Source: VMSU01 sp031400755 (GTDB taxonomy: Bacteria; Desulfobacterota; Desulfobulbia; Desulfobulbales; VMSU01). Taken from it: 35,427 nt of DNA. Where the stretch lies: the NCBI GenBank assembly GCA_031400755.1, contig JANNQL010000148.1:1-35427 (forward strand). Reading direction: 5' to 3'. The position numbers were made by a program, and so were the translations under genes. Below are positions 14,117 to 22,595 of this stretch, in pieces. The first letter of the stretch is position 1. Each line of letters begins with the position of its first letter. The notes below the pieces were generated by a model that did no database searches, was not told where the DNA came from, and saw only the letters and a list, made by a program, of their open reading frames with translations.

Positions 14117-16354
14117 ATGGACAAAAATACTCAATCATATATTTGTACAGGATGCGGAATAGGGGCTGGCCTCGATAGTGAAGCCCTTTCCGGTATGGTT
14201 TCAAAAGAGATGAAATTTCCCTGTAAAACTCATGAGGCACTATGCTCCAAGAGCGGACGTGAGCTTATTGAAGGGGATATCAATAGTGGCGCCAATACCA
14301 TAGTTATTGGTGCCTGTTCACCACGTGTCATGCAGGATGAGTTTAATTTTGGCGATGATAAAATTGTGGTTCGCGCCAATCTCCGTGAGCAATGCGTCTG
14401 GTGCCAGGGTGATGATGCCGCTGCCGATTTTGTCCAGGAGCTGGCCTCGGATAATATGCGGATGGCTTGTACCAAGGCCCAGAAGGAAGAGTTGCCCGAG
14501 CCGTATAAGTTGGAAAGTATCAATAAAGATATCTTGGTCATGGGCGGTGGAATTGCGGGTTTGACTGCCGCCAAGGAGGCTGCCAAGGCTGGATACAATG
14601 TCACCTTGATTGAAAAGGCCGCAGTCCTTGGTGGTAAAGCCATTGGTTGGCGGAAGCAGTTTCCGACCAAGGCGCCATGGACTGACTTGGAGAATCCAAG
14701 CATCGCCACGCTGGTTAAAGAGGTTGAGGCCGATTCCAAAATTACTGTAAAGACTGAGACAGAGGTCGCCAGAATTGGCGGAGCCCCTGGGGCCTTTAGG
14801 GTTACCTTGAAGGCGGCTGGCACAACTTCTGAATGGGATGCCCCCGCCAAGGTCACTGTTGATCAGCAGGATGCTATTGCCAAGGGTGAGATGGCAGATC
14901 CAAATGTCGGCAAGAATATCTATACTGCAGAAAACCCAGACGCCTTAGATTATGGCGCGGTAGTGTTGGCAACCGGCTGGGCCCCAGCTGATGTCTCCGA
15001 ATATGCCCATCTTGGCCATGGACAATTGAAAAACGTGGTGACCAACGCCGAGTTCGAGAAACTGGCTAAAGCAGGCAAGGTGCCGGCCAAGGTCGCCTTT
15101 ATTCAGAGCCCAGGGGCCGCTGAAAGTGATTCCGATTTTCCGTTTTGCAATTCAGTAACCTCCATGGTCGCCTTGAAACAGGCCCGTTATGTTCGCGAGG
15201 ACAACCCGAACGGGATTGCCTACATTTTGTATCAGCATATGCGCACCCCTGGCAACATGGAGATGTTTTATAAGGGCGCCCAGAATGATGATGGCATTAT
15301 GATGACCAAGGCCAATGTCACCCAGGTTGAGGCTGCTGGAGCCGGGCTTAAGGTTACTGCCAAGAATACACTTCTTAACGAGGATTTAGAGCTGGAAGTC
15401 GATATGGTAGTATTGGCTGCAGGCATGGTACCTGCTACTAAATATGAGGATTCCATAAACCTCGCCTATCGACAGGGCCCTGCCTTCTTGGATTTGGATC
15501 TCTTTGACGGTTATGCCGATTCCCACTTCATCTGTTTCCCCTATGAAACCAGACGGACTGGCGTTTATACCTGTGGTGGGGTTCGCAAGGCCCAGACCAT
15601 GGATGAAACCATTGATGATGCTACTGGCGCCGCCTTGAAGGCCATTCAGTGCATGGAGTCTGCTGATCGCGGGGTTGCTGTCCATCCTCGTTCAGGCGAC
15701 CAGACTTATCCTGAATTTTTCTTCCAGAGGTGTACCCAGTGTAAGCGCTGCACCGAGGAGTGTCCTTTTGGTGCACTTGATGATGATGAAAAGGGAACGC
15801 CTAAGCCAAATCCGACCCGTTGCCGACGCTGCGGTACCTGCATGGGCGCTTGTCCTGAGCGTATCATCGGCTTTAAGAATTACAATGTCGATATGATTGG
15901 CTCCATGGTTAAGGCTGTAGAAGTCCCGGATGATGATGAGGATAAGCTCCGGATACTGGCGCTGGTGTGTGAGAATGACGCCTATCCGGCTTTGGATATG
16001 GCTGGTATGCGTCGTCATAAAATCAGTAACTTGGTCCGAGTCATTCCGGTTCGCTGCCTTGGCTCGGTCAATATGGTCTGGATCAAGGATGCTTTGTCGT
16101 CCGGGATGGATGGCGTTATATTGCTGGGATGCAAATATGGTGATGATTACCAGTGCCACTTTGTTAAAGGCAGCGAAATAGCCAGCCGTCGTATGGAAAA
16201 TATCGGAGAGACCTTGTCTACCTTAGGCCTTGAGCCTGAACGTTGTGCGGTACGTCAGGTGGCAATCTCAGATTATGATTCAGTCGCTTCGGTGATTAAC
16301 GAGTTTGTTGAAGAAATGAAGGGGCTTGGTCCCAACCCATTCAAGGGCTTTTAA
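14117..16354 (+). CDS. qmoB: Quinone-interacting oxidoreductase subunit QmoB
   Basis: Second HdrA-like subunit of QmoABC, 745 residues. It has an N-terminal cysteine-bearing part (ICTGCGIGAGL, FPCKTHEALC). An FAD-binding fold follows from about residue 136 (DILVMGGGIAGLTAAKEAAKAG), and two [4Fe-4S] motifs lie at Cys539/542/545/549 and Cys569/572/575/579. The C-terminal ~135 residues form an MvhD/FlpD-like domain (RILALVCENDAYPALDM..., RCLGSVNMVWIKDAL, LLGCKYGDDYQCHF), the module that passes electrons between hydrogenase-type partners and HdrA. That fusion is characteristic of QmoB. It is in one operon with qmoA (four-base gap) and is separated from qmoC by 90 bases with a striking hairpin. 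Confidence 0.97.
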   Translation: MDKNTQSYICTGCGIGAGLDSEALSGMVSKEMKFPCKTHEALCSKSGRELIEGDINSGANTIVIGACSPRVMQDEFNFGDDKIVVRANLREQCVWCQGDDAAADFVQELASDNMRMACTKAQKEELPEPYKLESINKDILVMGGGIAGLTAAKEAAKAGYNVTLIEKAAVLGGKAIGWRKQFPTKAPWTDLENPSIATLVKEVEADSKITVKTETEVARIGGAPGAFRVTLKAAGTTSEWDAPAKVTVDQQDAIAKGEMADPNVGKNIYTAENPDALDYGAVVLATGWAPADVSEYAHLGHGQLKNVVTNAEFEKLAKAGKVPAKVAFIQSPGAAESDSDFPFCNSVTSMVALKQARYVREDNPNGIAYILYQHMRTPGNMEMFYKGAQNDDGIMMTKANVTQVEAAGAGLKVTAKNTLLNEDLELEVDMVVLAAGMVPATKYEDSINLAYRQGPAFLDLDLFDGYADSHFICFPYETRRTGVYTCGGVRKAQTMDETIDDATGAALKAIQCMESADRGVAVHPRSGDQTYPEFFFQRCTQCKRCTEECPFGALDDDEKGTPKPNPTRCRRCGTCMGACPERIIGFKNYNVDMIGSMVKAVEVPDDDEDKLRILALVCENDAYPALDMAGMRRHKISNLVRVIPVRCLGSVNMVWIKDALSSGMDGVILLGCKYGDDYQCHFVKGSEIASRRMENIGETLSTLGLEPERCAVRQVAISDYDSVASVINEFVEEMKGLGPNPFKGF

Positions 16355-16370
16355 TGACGTAAATAAGTTG

Positions 16371-16414
16371 TGGATTTGCTGTTGGTGACTATGTTGTCAC
16401 CAACAGCAAATCCA
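16371..16414 (+). repeat. 19-bp perfect hairpin between qmoB and qmoC
   Basis: Arms at 16371-16389 and 16396-16414 are perfectly complementary over 19 bp with a six-base loop (TATGTT). No T-run follows, so this is not a standard terminator. Its place inside an operon suggests a role in mRNA processing or stability, or in tuning qmoC expression. Confidence 0.85.
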
Positions 16415-16444
16415 AATGCTTAACGGCGATAAAGGAGACAATAA

Positions 16445-17629
16445 ATGCAGATTAATCCTGATTTACAATTCATTAAGTTCTTGAAAGGCGCTGGTGGCGA
16501 CACACTTAAGAAGTGTTACCAGTGCGCGACCTGCTCAGTCGTTTGTCCGCTGTCTTCTGATAGCAAACCATTTCCCCGCAAAGAGATGATTTGGGCGCAA
16601 TGGGGATTAAAGGACAAGCTGGTTGCCGATCCAGATGTTTTTTTGTGTCACCAATGCGGTGATTGTACTGCTTATTGTCCGCGTGGGGCCAAGCCTGGGG
16701 ATGTCTTGGGTGCGATTAGGGCCTATGCCTACACCCATTATGGGTTCCCTGCCGGTCTTGCCAATCTTGCAACCTCAGCCAAAAATTTGCCTATCTTGAT
16801 CGGCCTGCCAGCGATTATTATTTTGGTTCTCTGGGCCATATCCGGCGGCATGCATTTGCCTAAGGCTGGGCATATTGATTTTGGTGGTTTTTTTGGCCAT
16901 TGGGATTTTAAGTACCTCTCCAAGACGGTTTTCTTTATTGATGCCATTATGCTTCCAGCAGCAGGTTTGGCAATTCTTTCTGCATATATGGGTGTTTCTA
17001 CCATGTGGAAGAAGATGGCCGAGAGTCTCGAGACCAAGCCTAATTTTCGTCCTTCCATTGTGCAGTTTGCCACTGAGTTCTTGTGGCCCTCTGTGCAAGA
17101 GATCATCGCGCATAATCGGTTTAATGAGTGTGGTGTCAATCAGGATCGGGCTCGAGGCCATAAGCCATTGATGCTTGCCTTTATTGGCCTGCTTATTGTA
17201 ACGACGTATGGTTTTATCCGTAAGGACCTGATCGGCATTGTCGTGCCTTCAATGCACGGACCGATTCCCCTATGGGATCCTATTAAAATATTGGCCAATG
17301 TCAGTGCCGTTGCCATGATTTATGGCATTTTTTTGCTTTGGGGCAAACGGTCCAATGATGAAAGCGTCAGTGGGGCAAAGGGTACTTTTTATGATTGGTT
17401 TTTGATTTATGAGATTGCAGCAGTAGGTGCTTCTGGGCTATTAGCAGAATTGACTCGTCTTGCTGGTATTGGATCCTTGGCCTATCTGTTTTATTATATT
17501 CACCTTGTTGCAATTATGATGCTTTTCTTGTATATGCCTTATACAAAATTTGCACATCTCGTCTATCGAACATTTGCCATGGCTTTTGAGCGTTATCGCG
17601 TTAGCGATTATATAGTAAAAAAAGCCTAA
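16445..17629 (+). CDS. qmoC: Quinone-interacting oxidoreductase membrane subunit QmoC
   Basis: Membrane anchor of QmoABC, a fusion of HdrC-like iron-sulfur and HdrE-like haem b membrane parts, where quinol is oxidised. The 394-residue protein begins with two [4Fe-4S] motifs, Cys24/27/30/34 (CYQCATCSVVCP) and Cys68/71/74/78 (CHQCGDCTAYCP). From about residue 105 on it is mostly membrane helices with several histidines suited to haem binding (for example HIDFGGFFGHWD and YYIHLVAIMMLF). An AAAGGAGA site precedes the ATG at 16445. A terminator closes the operon shortly after the stop. Confidence 0.97.
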   Translation: MQINPDLQFIKFLKGAGGDTLKKCYQCATCSVVCPLSSDSKPFPRKEMIWAQWGLKDKLVADPDVFLCHQCGDCTAYCPRGAKPGDVLGAIRAYAYTHYGFPAGLANLATSAKNLPILIGLPAIIILVLWAISGGMHLPKAGHIDFGGFFGHWDFKYLSKTVFFIDAIMLPAAGLAILSAYMGVSTMWKKMAESLETKPNFRPSIVQFATEFLWPSVQEIIAHNRFNECGVNQDRARGHKPLMLAFIGLLIVTTYGFIRKDLIGIVVPSMHGPIPLWDPIKILANVSAVAMIYGIFLLWGKRSNDESVSGAKGTFYDWFLIYEIAAVGASGLLAELTRLAGIGSLAYLFYYIHLVAIMMLFLYMPYTKFAHLVYRTFAMAFERYRVSDYIVKKA

Positions 17630-17651
17630 TCAACACCTTTGTGTTGAGCTC

Positions 17652-17698
17652 AGGCCACCGGTGCCCGCTGGATGCGTCGTACTTGGTGGCCTTTTTTT
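17652..17698 (+). terminator. Rho-independent terminator of qmoABC
   Basis: Arms AGGCCACC (17652-17659) and GGTGGCCT (17685-17692) with a long loop, followed by T7. A small CAACAC/GTGTTG hairpin stands just before it, at about 17631-17646. Confidence 0.8.
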
Positions 17699-17711
17699 AT
17701 ATAAAAAACAG

Positions 17712-17740
17712 TTGAATTGTCTTTGTTTAACGGTTATATT
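17712..17740 (+). promoter_or_regulatory. Promoter of the tRNA-tuf operon
   Basis: TTGAAT (17712-17717), a 17-base spacer and TATATT (17735-17740). The predicted start is only a few bases before the mature 5' end of the first tRNA. Confidence 0.65.
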
Positions 17741-17750
17741 GCCGCGTTAT

Positions 17751-17826
17751 GCTGGCGTAGCTCAATTGGCAGAGCAATGGTCTTGTAAACCATAGGTTGC
17801 GGGTTCGATTCCCATCGCCAGCTCCA
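17751..17826 (+). tRNA. tRNA-Thr (anticodon TGT)
   Basis: Complete 76-base cloverleaf with encoded CCA. Acceptor arms are GCTGGCG and CGCCAGC, the T-loop is GGTTCGATTC-like, and the anticodon TGT is at 17784-17786 in the loop CTTGTAA. It is first of a Thr-Tyr-Gly-Thr-tuf series in the same order as E. coli thrU-tyrU-glyT-thrT-tufB. Confidence 0.97.
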
Positions 17827-17892
17827 TATGGGGTTTTCCCTGACGACCTTGTCAGTTTTTTTTATTATAGATAAGTATATGCAGTATAGCTT

Positions 17893-17977
17893 GGAGGGGT
17901 TCCCGAGCGGCCAAAGGGAACAGACTGTAAATCTGTCGGCGATGCCTACGGAGGTTCGAACCCTCCCCCCTCCACCA
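17893..17977 (+). tRNA. tRNA-Tyr (anticodon GTA)
   Basis: 85-base class II tRNA with a long variable arm and encoded CCA. Acceptor arms are GGAGGGG and CCCCTCC, and the anticodon loop is CTGTAAA. Confidence 0.97.
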
Positions 17978-18012
17978 AGTTTGACTATTGAATTTGGCCT
18001 ATTGAATAGACT

Positions 18013-18088
18013 GCGGGAATAGCTCAATTGGTAGAGCATCAGCCTTCCAAGCTGAGGGTCGCGAGTTCGAGCCTCGTTTCCCGCTCCA
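18013..18088 (+). tRNA. tRNA-Gly (anticodon TCC)
   Basis: 76-base cloverleaf with encoded CCA. Acceptor arms are GCGGGAA and TTCCCGC, and the anticodon loop is CTTCCAA. Confidence 0.97.
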
Positions 18089-18119
18089 TCCTTGTCAGTT
18101 AAATTTGGTCATTAATAAA

Positions 18120-18195
<76 letters not shown>

Positions 18196-18275
18196 TTCTT
18201 TTATTTTTATTATGTAACGGTGCGATTCGTCATCCAAATTTAAATAATTATTAATTTGGCAGAGGAGAAAAGATT

Positions 18276-19466
18276 ATGGCTAAGCAAAAATTTGAAAGAA
18301 ATAAACCACATGTCAATATCGGTACAATTGGTCATATCGACCATGGTAAGACAACCTTGACCTCTGCGATAACCCGGGTATTGGCCACTAAGGGTTTGGC
18401 TGAAGCCACAGCCTTTGATCAGATTGACAAGGCCCCGGAAGAAAAAGAGCGTGGAATCACAATTGCGACGGCCCATGTCGAATATTCGACAGAGAAGCGT
18501 CATTACGCCCATGTGGACTGTCCCGGGCATGCTGACTATATCAAAAACATGATCACCGGTGCGGCCCAGATGGATGGTGCTATTTTGGTTGTTGGTGCCG
18601 ATGACGGTCCCATGCCCCAGACCCGGGAGCACATACTGCTTGGTCGTCAGGTAGGCGTGCCGTCGATGGTCGTATTTTTAAATAAATGCGACATGGTCGA
18701 TGATGAAGAGTTGATTGAGTTGGTTGATATGGAGTTGCGCGAGTTGTTAGATAAATATGATTATCCGGGCGATACCACTCCGATCATTCGTGGGTCTGCC
18801 TTGAAGGCCTTGGAGAATCCCGATGACCCGACATATGCCAAGTGCATTTGGGATTTGATGGATGCGGTTGATTCATTTATACCGGAGCCAAAGCGTGATG
18901 TTGACAAGCCATTTTTGATGCCGGTTGAAGATGTGTTTTCGATCTCTGGCCGTGGCACAGTTGCCACCGGTAGAATTGAGCGCGGCGTAGTTAATGTTGG
19001 TGATGAGATAGAGATCGTCGGGATTAAGGATACCGTGAAGAGCACGGTGACAGGCGTTGAGATGTTCCGTAAAACCTTGGATTCAGGCATGGCTGGCGAT
19101 AACGTAGGCATCCTGCTACGCGGTGTGAAGCGTGAGGATATCGAGCGCGGCCAGGTATTGGCGGCGCCAAAGAGTATCACTCCGCACACCAAGTTTAAGG
19201 CAGAGTGCTATATCCTGTCCAAGGAAGAGGGGGGACGTCACACACCATTCTTTAATGGTTATCGTCCGCAGTTTTATTTTCGGACGACTGATGTGACCGG
19301 CGTTGTGACTTTGCCTGAAGGGGTAGAGATGGTAATGCCAGGCGACAATGTATCCATAGATGGATGCCTGATAACCCCGATAGCCATGGAAGAGGGGTTG
19401 CGTTTCGCGATCCGCGAGGGCGGCAGGACAGTGGGCGCTGGCGTCATCAATAAGATTACTGAATAA
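18276..19466 (+). CDS. tuf: Translation elongation factor Tu, first copy
   Basis: GTPase that brings aminoacyl-tRNA to the ribosome. At 396 residues it has normal length. It shows the G-domain motifs GHIDHGKTT (about 18-26), the effector segment ERGITIATAH, DCPGHADY (about 80-87) and NKCDMVD, followed by domains II and III (RGTVATGRIERG, GGRHTPFFNGYRPQFYFRTTDVTG). An AGAGGAG site precedes the ATG. It follows four tRNA genes, the classical tufB position. The first 119 bases are identical to the partial second tuf at the window end. Confidence 0.99.
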   Translation: MAKQKFERNKPHVNIGTIGHIDHGKTTLTSAITRVLATKGLAEATAFDQIDKAPEEKERGITIATAHVEYSTEKRHYAHVDCPGHADYIKNMITGAAQMDGAILVVGADDGPMPQTREHILLGRQVGVPSMVVFLNKCDMVDDEELIELVDMELRELLDKYDYPGDTTPIIRGSALKALENPDDPTYAKCIWDLMDAVDSFIPEPKRDVDKPFLMPVEDVFSISGRGTVATGRIERGVVNVGDEIEIVGIKDTVKSTVTGVEMFRKTLDSGMAGDNVGILLRGVKREDIERGQVLAAPKSITPHTKFKAECYILSKEEGGRHTPFFNGYRPQFYFRTTDVTGVVTLPEGVEMVMPGDNVSIDGCLITPIAMEEGLRFAIREGGRTVGAGVINKITE

Positions 19467-19602
19467 TAATGATTTTCTATTGTTGAACATTTTTCATGCA
19501 TTTAAGGAGAAAAATAGCATTCCTTTTTTAGTTAAATGCATTTGTTGAATAGCTATATAATGAAGTAAATTTTAGTGAACGTTAACCAAATTAGGGATTC
19601 AC

Positions 19603-19752
19603 ATGAGAGATATCATTACGCTGGGCTGCACGGATTGTAAGCAAAGAAACTATACGAGCACTAAAAATAAGAGGAAAACTCCTCAGAAATTGGAATTTAA
19701 AAAGTTTTGTCCATTTTGTCGTACTCATACTTTGCATAAAGAGACAAAGTAG
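19603..19752 (+). CDS. rpmG: 50S ribosomal protein L33
   Basis: A short gene of 49 codons (starts MRDIITLGCTDC, ends LHKETK). It is the zinc-type L33, with CxxC pairs at Cys10/13 (CTDC) and a second CPFC pair near residues 36-39. The core RNYTSTKNKR and LEFKKFCPFCRTHTLHKE are typical. A weak AGGGA site precedes the ATG. It lies between tuf and tRNA-Trp, the common arrangement ahead of secE. Confidence 0.96.
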   Translation: MRDIITLGCTDCKQRNYTSTKNKRKTPQKLEFKKFCPFCRTHTLHKETK

Positions 19753-19762
19753 TAAATAGCAC

Positions 19763-19838
19763 AGGCCAGTAGCTCTAATGGTAGAGCATCGGACTCCAAA
19801 TCCGAGTGCTGGGGGTTCGAGTCCCTCCTGGCCTGCCA
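19763..19838 (+). tRNA. tRNA-Trp (anticodon CCA)
   Basis: 76-base cloverleaf with encoded CCA. Acceptor arms are AGGCCAG and CTGGCCT, and the anticodon loop is CTCCAAA. It starts 10 bases after the rpmG stop. Confidence 0.97.
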
Positions 19839-19886
19839 GTTTTTGTTGATGGGCCAAATGAATTATAGGTCTTGACTGCGTTCATT

Positions 19887-19895
19887 TGTTATAAT
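19887..19895 (+). promoter_or_regulatory. Extended -10 promoter ahead of secE
   Basis: A perfect TATAAT (19890-19895) preceded by TGT gives an extended -10 element. No good -35 stands at 17 bases; TTGACT is present but only 12 bases away. Confidence 0.5.
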
Positions 19896-19954
19896 TTGGC
19901 GAAAATGTCGGATGGCCTTAATACGTTAATGAATTTATTTTGAGATTAAATCTT

Positions 19955-20203
19955 ATGGCAAAAGACGGTAAGCTTAACGATAAAAATGACGTGACGGTTG
20001 AAGAAAGGCCTAAATTTAGCATAGATACGGTTAAGACCTTCTCAGTAGAGGTTAAAAACGAATTTAATAAAATTGCCTGGCCCGATAAAAAACACACAAT
20101 GGCATCTACTGGTGTTGTTGTTGTTTTAGTCATGATAATTTCATTTTATTTGGCCTCTGTCGATCTTGTTATAGGGAAACTGATTGGGGCTGTCCTTAGG
20201 TAG
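19955..20203 (+). CDS. secE: Preprotein translocase subunit SecE
   Basis: Small inner-membrane subunit that clamps SecY in the Sec translocon. The ATG at 19955 gives 82 residues. There is a charged N-terminus, then the conserved amphipathic segment EVKNEFNKIAWPDKKHTMASTGVVVV, and one membrane helix to about residue 70. A TTG five codons upstream keeps the frame open but has no ribosome-binding site. The short single-helix form is the usual one outside the gammaproteobacteria. It precedes nusG, as in most bacteria, but with an unusually long 233-base spacer. Confidence 0.95.
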   Translation: MAKDGKLNDKNDVTVEERPKFSIDTVKTFSVEVKNEFNKIAWPDKKHTMASTGVVVVLVMIISFYLASVDLVIGKLIGAVLR

Positions 20204-20436
20204 TAAGGTATAGTGAGTCGAAGTTTTACTCGAGCTGAGGTAATGTGGAGGGCACTTACAGTGCATTATAGCACGGTAAGGGCTGACAACGAATGATCAG
20301 TTTGTAGGCAACGATGAATTAGTCCCTTTCTGGTTTGCTTGCGACAATTTGTGATCAAAAAGATGGCGGAACCCTGTGCCGGAAAGGGATTACCACCAAC
20401 AGGGACTTATCCAGTTTATCTGGGCTAGGAATATTA
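20204..20436 (+). other. Structured 233-base secE-nusG spacer
   Basis: There is no gene here, although secE and nusG are usually nearly adjacent. The stretch contains an 11-pair stem (20323-20333 TCCCTTTCTGG with 20379-20389 CCGGAAAGGGA, one G-U) enclosing 45 bases. It also has small hairpins such as GTGC/GCAC near 20261-20274 and CCAG/CTGG near 20412-20424. It may be a structured mRNA leader of nusG. Confidence 0.45.
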
Positions 20437-20988
20437 ATGGCGAAGCGCTGGTATATTGTAAATACATTTTCTGGGTTCGAGGAAAAAGCCAAGGCTGCTT
20501 TGCTTGAGCGTATCAAAAATGCCAATCAAGAGGATTTGTTTGGCGAGGTTTTGATCCCAACTGAGCAGGTCGTAGAAATGGTTAAGGGCTCAAAAAAGAC
20601 TTCGGCCCGCAAGTTTTTTCCCGGCTACATCTTGGTAAATGTTGATTTATACAATGACAATGATGTTTTAAATGAAGAAACATGGCATACCGTTACCGGT
20701 ACGCCAAAGATATCGGGTTTTATTGGTAATGCCATGCATCCTGACTCATTGTCTGATGCAGAGGCCGACAAGATAATCAATAGGATTAAGGCTGGTGCAT
20801 TAAAGCCAATACCAAAAGTTTCATACGAAGTTGGCGATGCGGTCAGAGTTATTGATGGGCCATTTAATAATTTTCAGGGTGTGGTCGATCATGTCTACCC
20901 TGATAAAGGCCGAGTTAAGGTCATGGTTAGTATTTTTGGCAGAGAAACACCGGTAGAACTTGAATATATCCAGGTGACCAAGGGCTAA
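20437..20988 (+). CDS. nusG: Transcription termination/antitermination factor NusG
   Basis: RNA polymerase-binding elongation factor. The ATG at 20437 gives 183 residues starting MAKRWYIVNTFSGFEEKA, the standard NusG N-terminus, with an AGGA site in front. An open frame extends 34 codons upstream but is not NusG-like. The N-terminal domain has FPGYILVNVDL and TGTPKISGFIG, and the C-terminal KOW domain has GDAVRVIDGPFNNFQGVVDHV. It is followed by rplK in the usual order. Confidence 0.97.
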   Translation: MAKRWYIVNTFSGFEEKAKAALLERIKNANQEDLFGEVLIPTEQVVEMVKGSKKTSARKFFPGYILVNVDLYNDNDVLNEETWHTVTGTPKISGFIGNAMHPDSLSDAEADKIINRIKAGALKPIPKVSYEVGDAVRVIDGPFNNFQGVVDHVYPDKGRVKVMVSIFGRETPVELEYIQVTKG

Positions 20989-21039
20989 ACAGTCCGGGCA
21001 ATAAAAAAATTAGTATTTATTTTAGAATAGGAGTAGGAA

Positions 21040-21465
21040 ATGGCTAAGAAAATAACAGGTTATATCAAGTTGCAGGTACCTGCAGGAAAAGCAAACCCTT
21101 CGCCCCCAATTGGTCCAGCCCTTGGTCAGCACGGTGTTAATATCATGGAGTTTTGTAAGGCTTTTAATGCCAAGACTCAGAATGAAGGGGATATGATTAT
21201 CCCGGTGGTTATCACCGTATATGCTGACCGTTCCTTTTCCTTTATCACAAAAACTCCGCCGGCTTCGATTCTGCTGCTGAAAGCATTAAATGCCAGCAAA
21301 GGATCAAGTAATCCTAAGCGTGAAAGGATCGGTAAAATTTCTAAGGAAAAGATTAAGGAAATTGCGACCCTGAAATTGCCAGATCTGAACGCCTATGATG
21401 TTAATGCGGCGATAAAAATTATTGAAGGAACAGCCAAGAGCTGTGGAATTACTATCACAGAGTGA
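21040..21465 (+). CDS. rplK: 50S ribosomal protein L11
   Basis: The 141-residue protein of the ribosomal GTPase-associated centre. Typical segments are GYIKLQVPAGKANPSPPIGPALGQHGVNIMEFCKAFNA, PPASILLLKAL and AIKIIEGTAKSCGI near the C-terminus. A GGAGTAGG site precedes the ATG. It lies 51 bases after nusG. Confidence 0.98.
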   Translation: MAKKITGYIKLQVPAGKANPSPPIGPALGQHGVNIMEFCKAFNAKTQNEGDMIIPVVITVYADRSFSFITKTPPASILLLKALNASKGSSNPKRERIGKISKEKIKEIATLKLPDLNAYDVNAAIKIIEGTAKSCGITITE

Positions 21466-21513
21466 TTTCATTTACTAATTGCAAGTAATTTGGTTACATT
21501 TCGGGTGATTATA

Positions 21514-22218
21514 ATGTCAAAAATTGGAAAAAAGCATAAAGAGAGTCTTGCTAAGGTTAATTCTCAGCAATTATACACCATTGATGATGGTATTTCTATT
21601 TCGCTTCAATGTGTCCGCCAGAAGTTTGATGAATCTATTGATCTTGCCATTCGTCTTGGTGTTGATCCAAGGCATGCTGATCAAATGATTCGGAGCAGCT
21701 TGGTGTTACCGCATGGTACTGGCAAAGTTGAGCGCGTACTGGTGTTTGCCAAGGGCGATAAGGTCAAAGAGGCCTTGGATGCTGGGGCTGATTATGCAGG
21801 TAGTGATGAGTATGTCGAGAAAATTCAGGGCGGTTGGATGGAGTTTGAGCGTTGCGTCGCGACACCAGACATGATGGGTACCGTGGGGAAAATAGGTCGC
21901 GTTCTTGGTCCGCGTGGTTTGATGCCGAATGCTAAACTCGGGACTGTTAGTTTTGATGTTGCCAGGGTCGTCGCTGAGATTAAGTCAGGTAAAATTGAGT
22001 TCAAAGTTGATAAGGCTGGTATTGTTCATGCCATGATTGGCAAGGCTTCCTTTGGACTTGAGAAATTGCGTGACAACGCCTTGGCCCTTATAGATAAGCT
22101 TAATCATATGAAACCTGCCAGTGCTAAAGGTATTTATCTGCGGGGAGTAAGCCTTTCTTCTACCATGGGGCCAGGAATCAAGCTTGATACCTTGCCGCTC
22201 CGTACTATCGTTCGTTAG
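21514..22218 (+). CDS. rplA: 50S ribosomal protein L1
   Basis: L1-stalk protein and, in many bacteria, translational repressor of its own operon. The ATG at 21514 gives 234 residues starting MSKIGKKHKESL; the open frame from 21490 adds eight residues without family similarity. Conserved stretches include VLPHGTGK, MMGTVGKIGRVLGPRGLMPNAKLGT and GSVG-like 'RGVSLSSTMGPGIKLD' at the C-terminus. The preceding site (GGGTGA) is weak. It lies 48 bases after rplK. Confidence 0.97.
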   Translation: MSKIGKKHKESLAKVNSQQLYTIDDGISISLQCVRQKFDESIDLAIRLGVDPRHADQMIRSSLVLPHGTGKVERVLVFAKGDKVKEALDAGADYAGSDEYVEKIQGGWMEFERCVATPDMMGTVGKIGRVLGPRGLMPNAKLGTVSFDVARVVAEIKSGKIEFKVDKAGIVHAMIGKASFGLEKLRDNALALIDKLNHMKPASAKGIYLRGVSLSSTMGPGIKLDTLPLRTIVR

Positions 22219-22595
22219 ATTTTGTTTGTCTGCATTTGTATAGTATAGACCCTTTTCACAATTGTTTTAAACAGGGTCTATACTAGTGCAAACCAAATTT
22301 TACAGCGTTTTATGTACGGACAATGGCATTTCAGTTAAGATTGTCTTCTAATAAATAATTTATTTATCCCATTAAACTGACTGGATTGATCAGTTCGTTT
22401 GATGTTTTTGTAGCACACTGCAGGTTGTTGAGCAGTTATGAAGTCGAAGACAGCAGGTTCCATCATTGGTTTAATTGGGGACTATTCTTTTAGTTAACCG
22501 GCCTGCCGAGACAAGGATCTTCACATGTCCATTTCCGTCGACCTCGACTGTTCTTTTAGTCAAAATCAGATAGTTCTAAAAGGAGGTGAAATACA
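22219..22595 (+). ncRNA. Leader of rplJ-rplL (L10-type leader RNA, putative)
   Basis: A 377-base gap where ribosomal protein L10 leaders occur, fitting autogenous control by L10(L12). It has a 13-bp inverted repeat (22241-22253 and 22273-22285, TAGTATAGACCCT and its complement). It also has two near-identical 18-base segments, GACTATTCTTTTAGTTAA at 22480-22497 and GACTGTTCTTTTAGTCAA at 22546-22563, each able to form a small GACT/AGTC hairpin. A weak promoter-like TTGTTT-16-TATAGA pair overlaps the first arm. The region ends in a strong AGGAGGTGA site. The Rfam match was not tested. Confidence 0.6.

Noticed and set aside
17837..17862. CTGAC/GTCAG stem followed by T8 between tRNA-Thr and tRNA-Tyr
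   Set aside because: A 5-bp stem is weak, and no good promoter follows for the remaining tRNAs. A processing spacer is as likely as a terminator.
19503..19561. Dyad ATGCATTT/AAATGCAT and a TATAAT before rpmG as terminator or promoter
   Set aside because: The stem is interrupted and short, and no suitable -35 box is at the right distance from the TATAAT. It was too uncertain to list as a feature.
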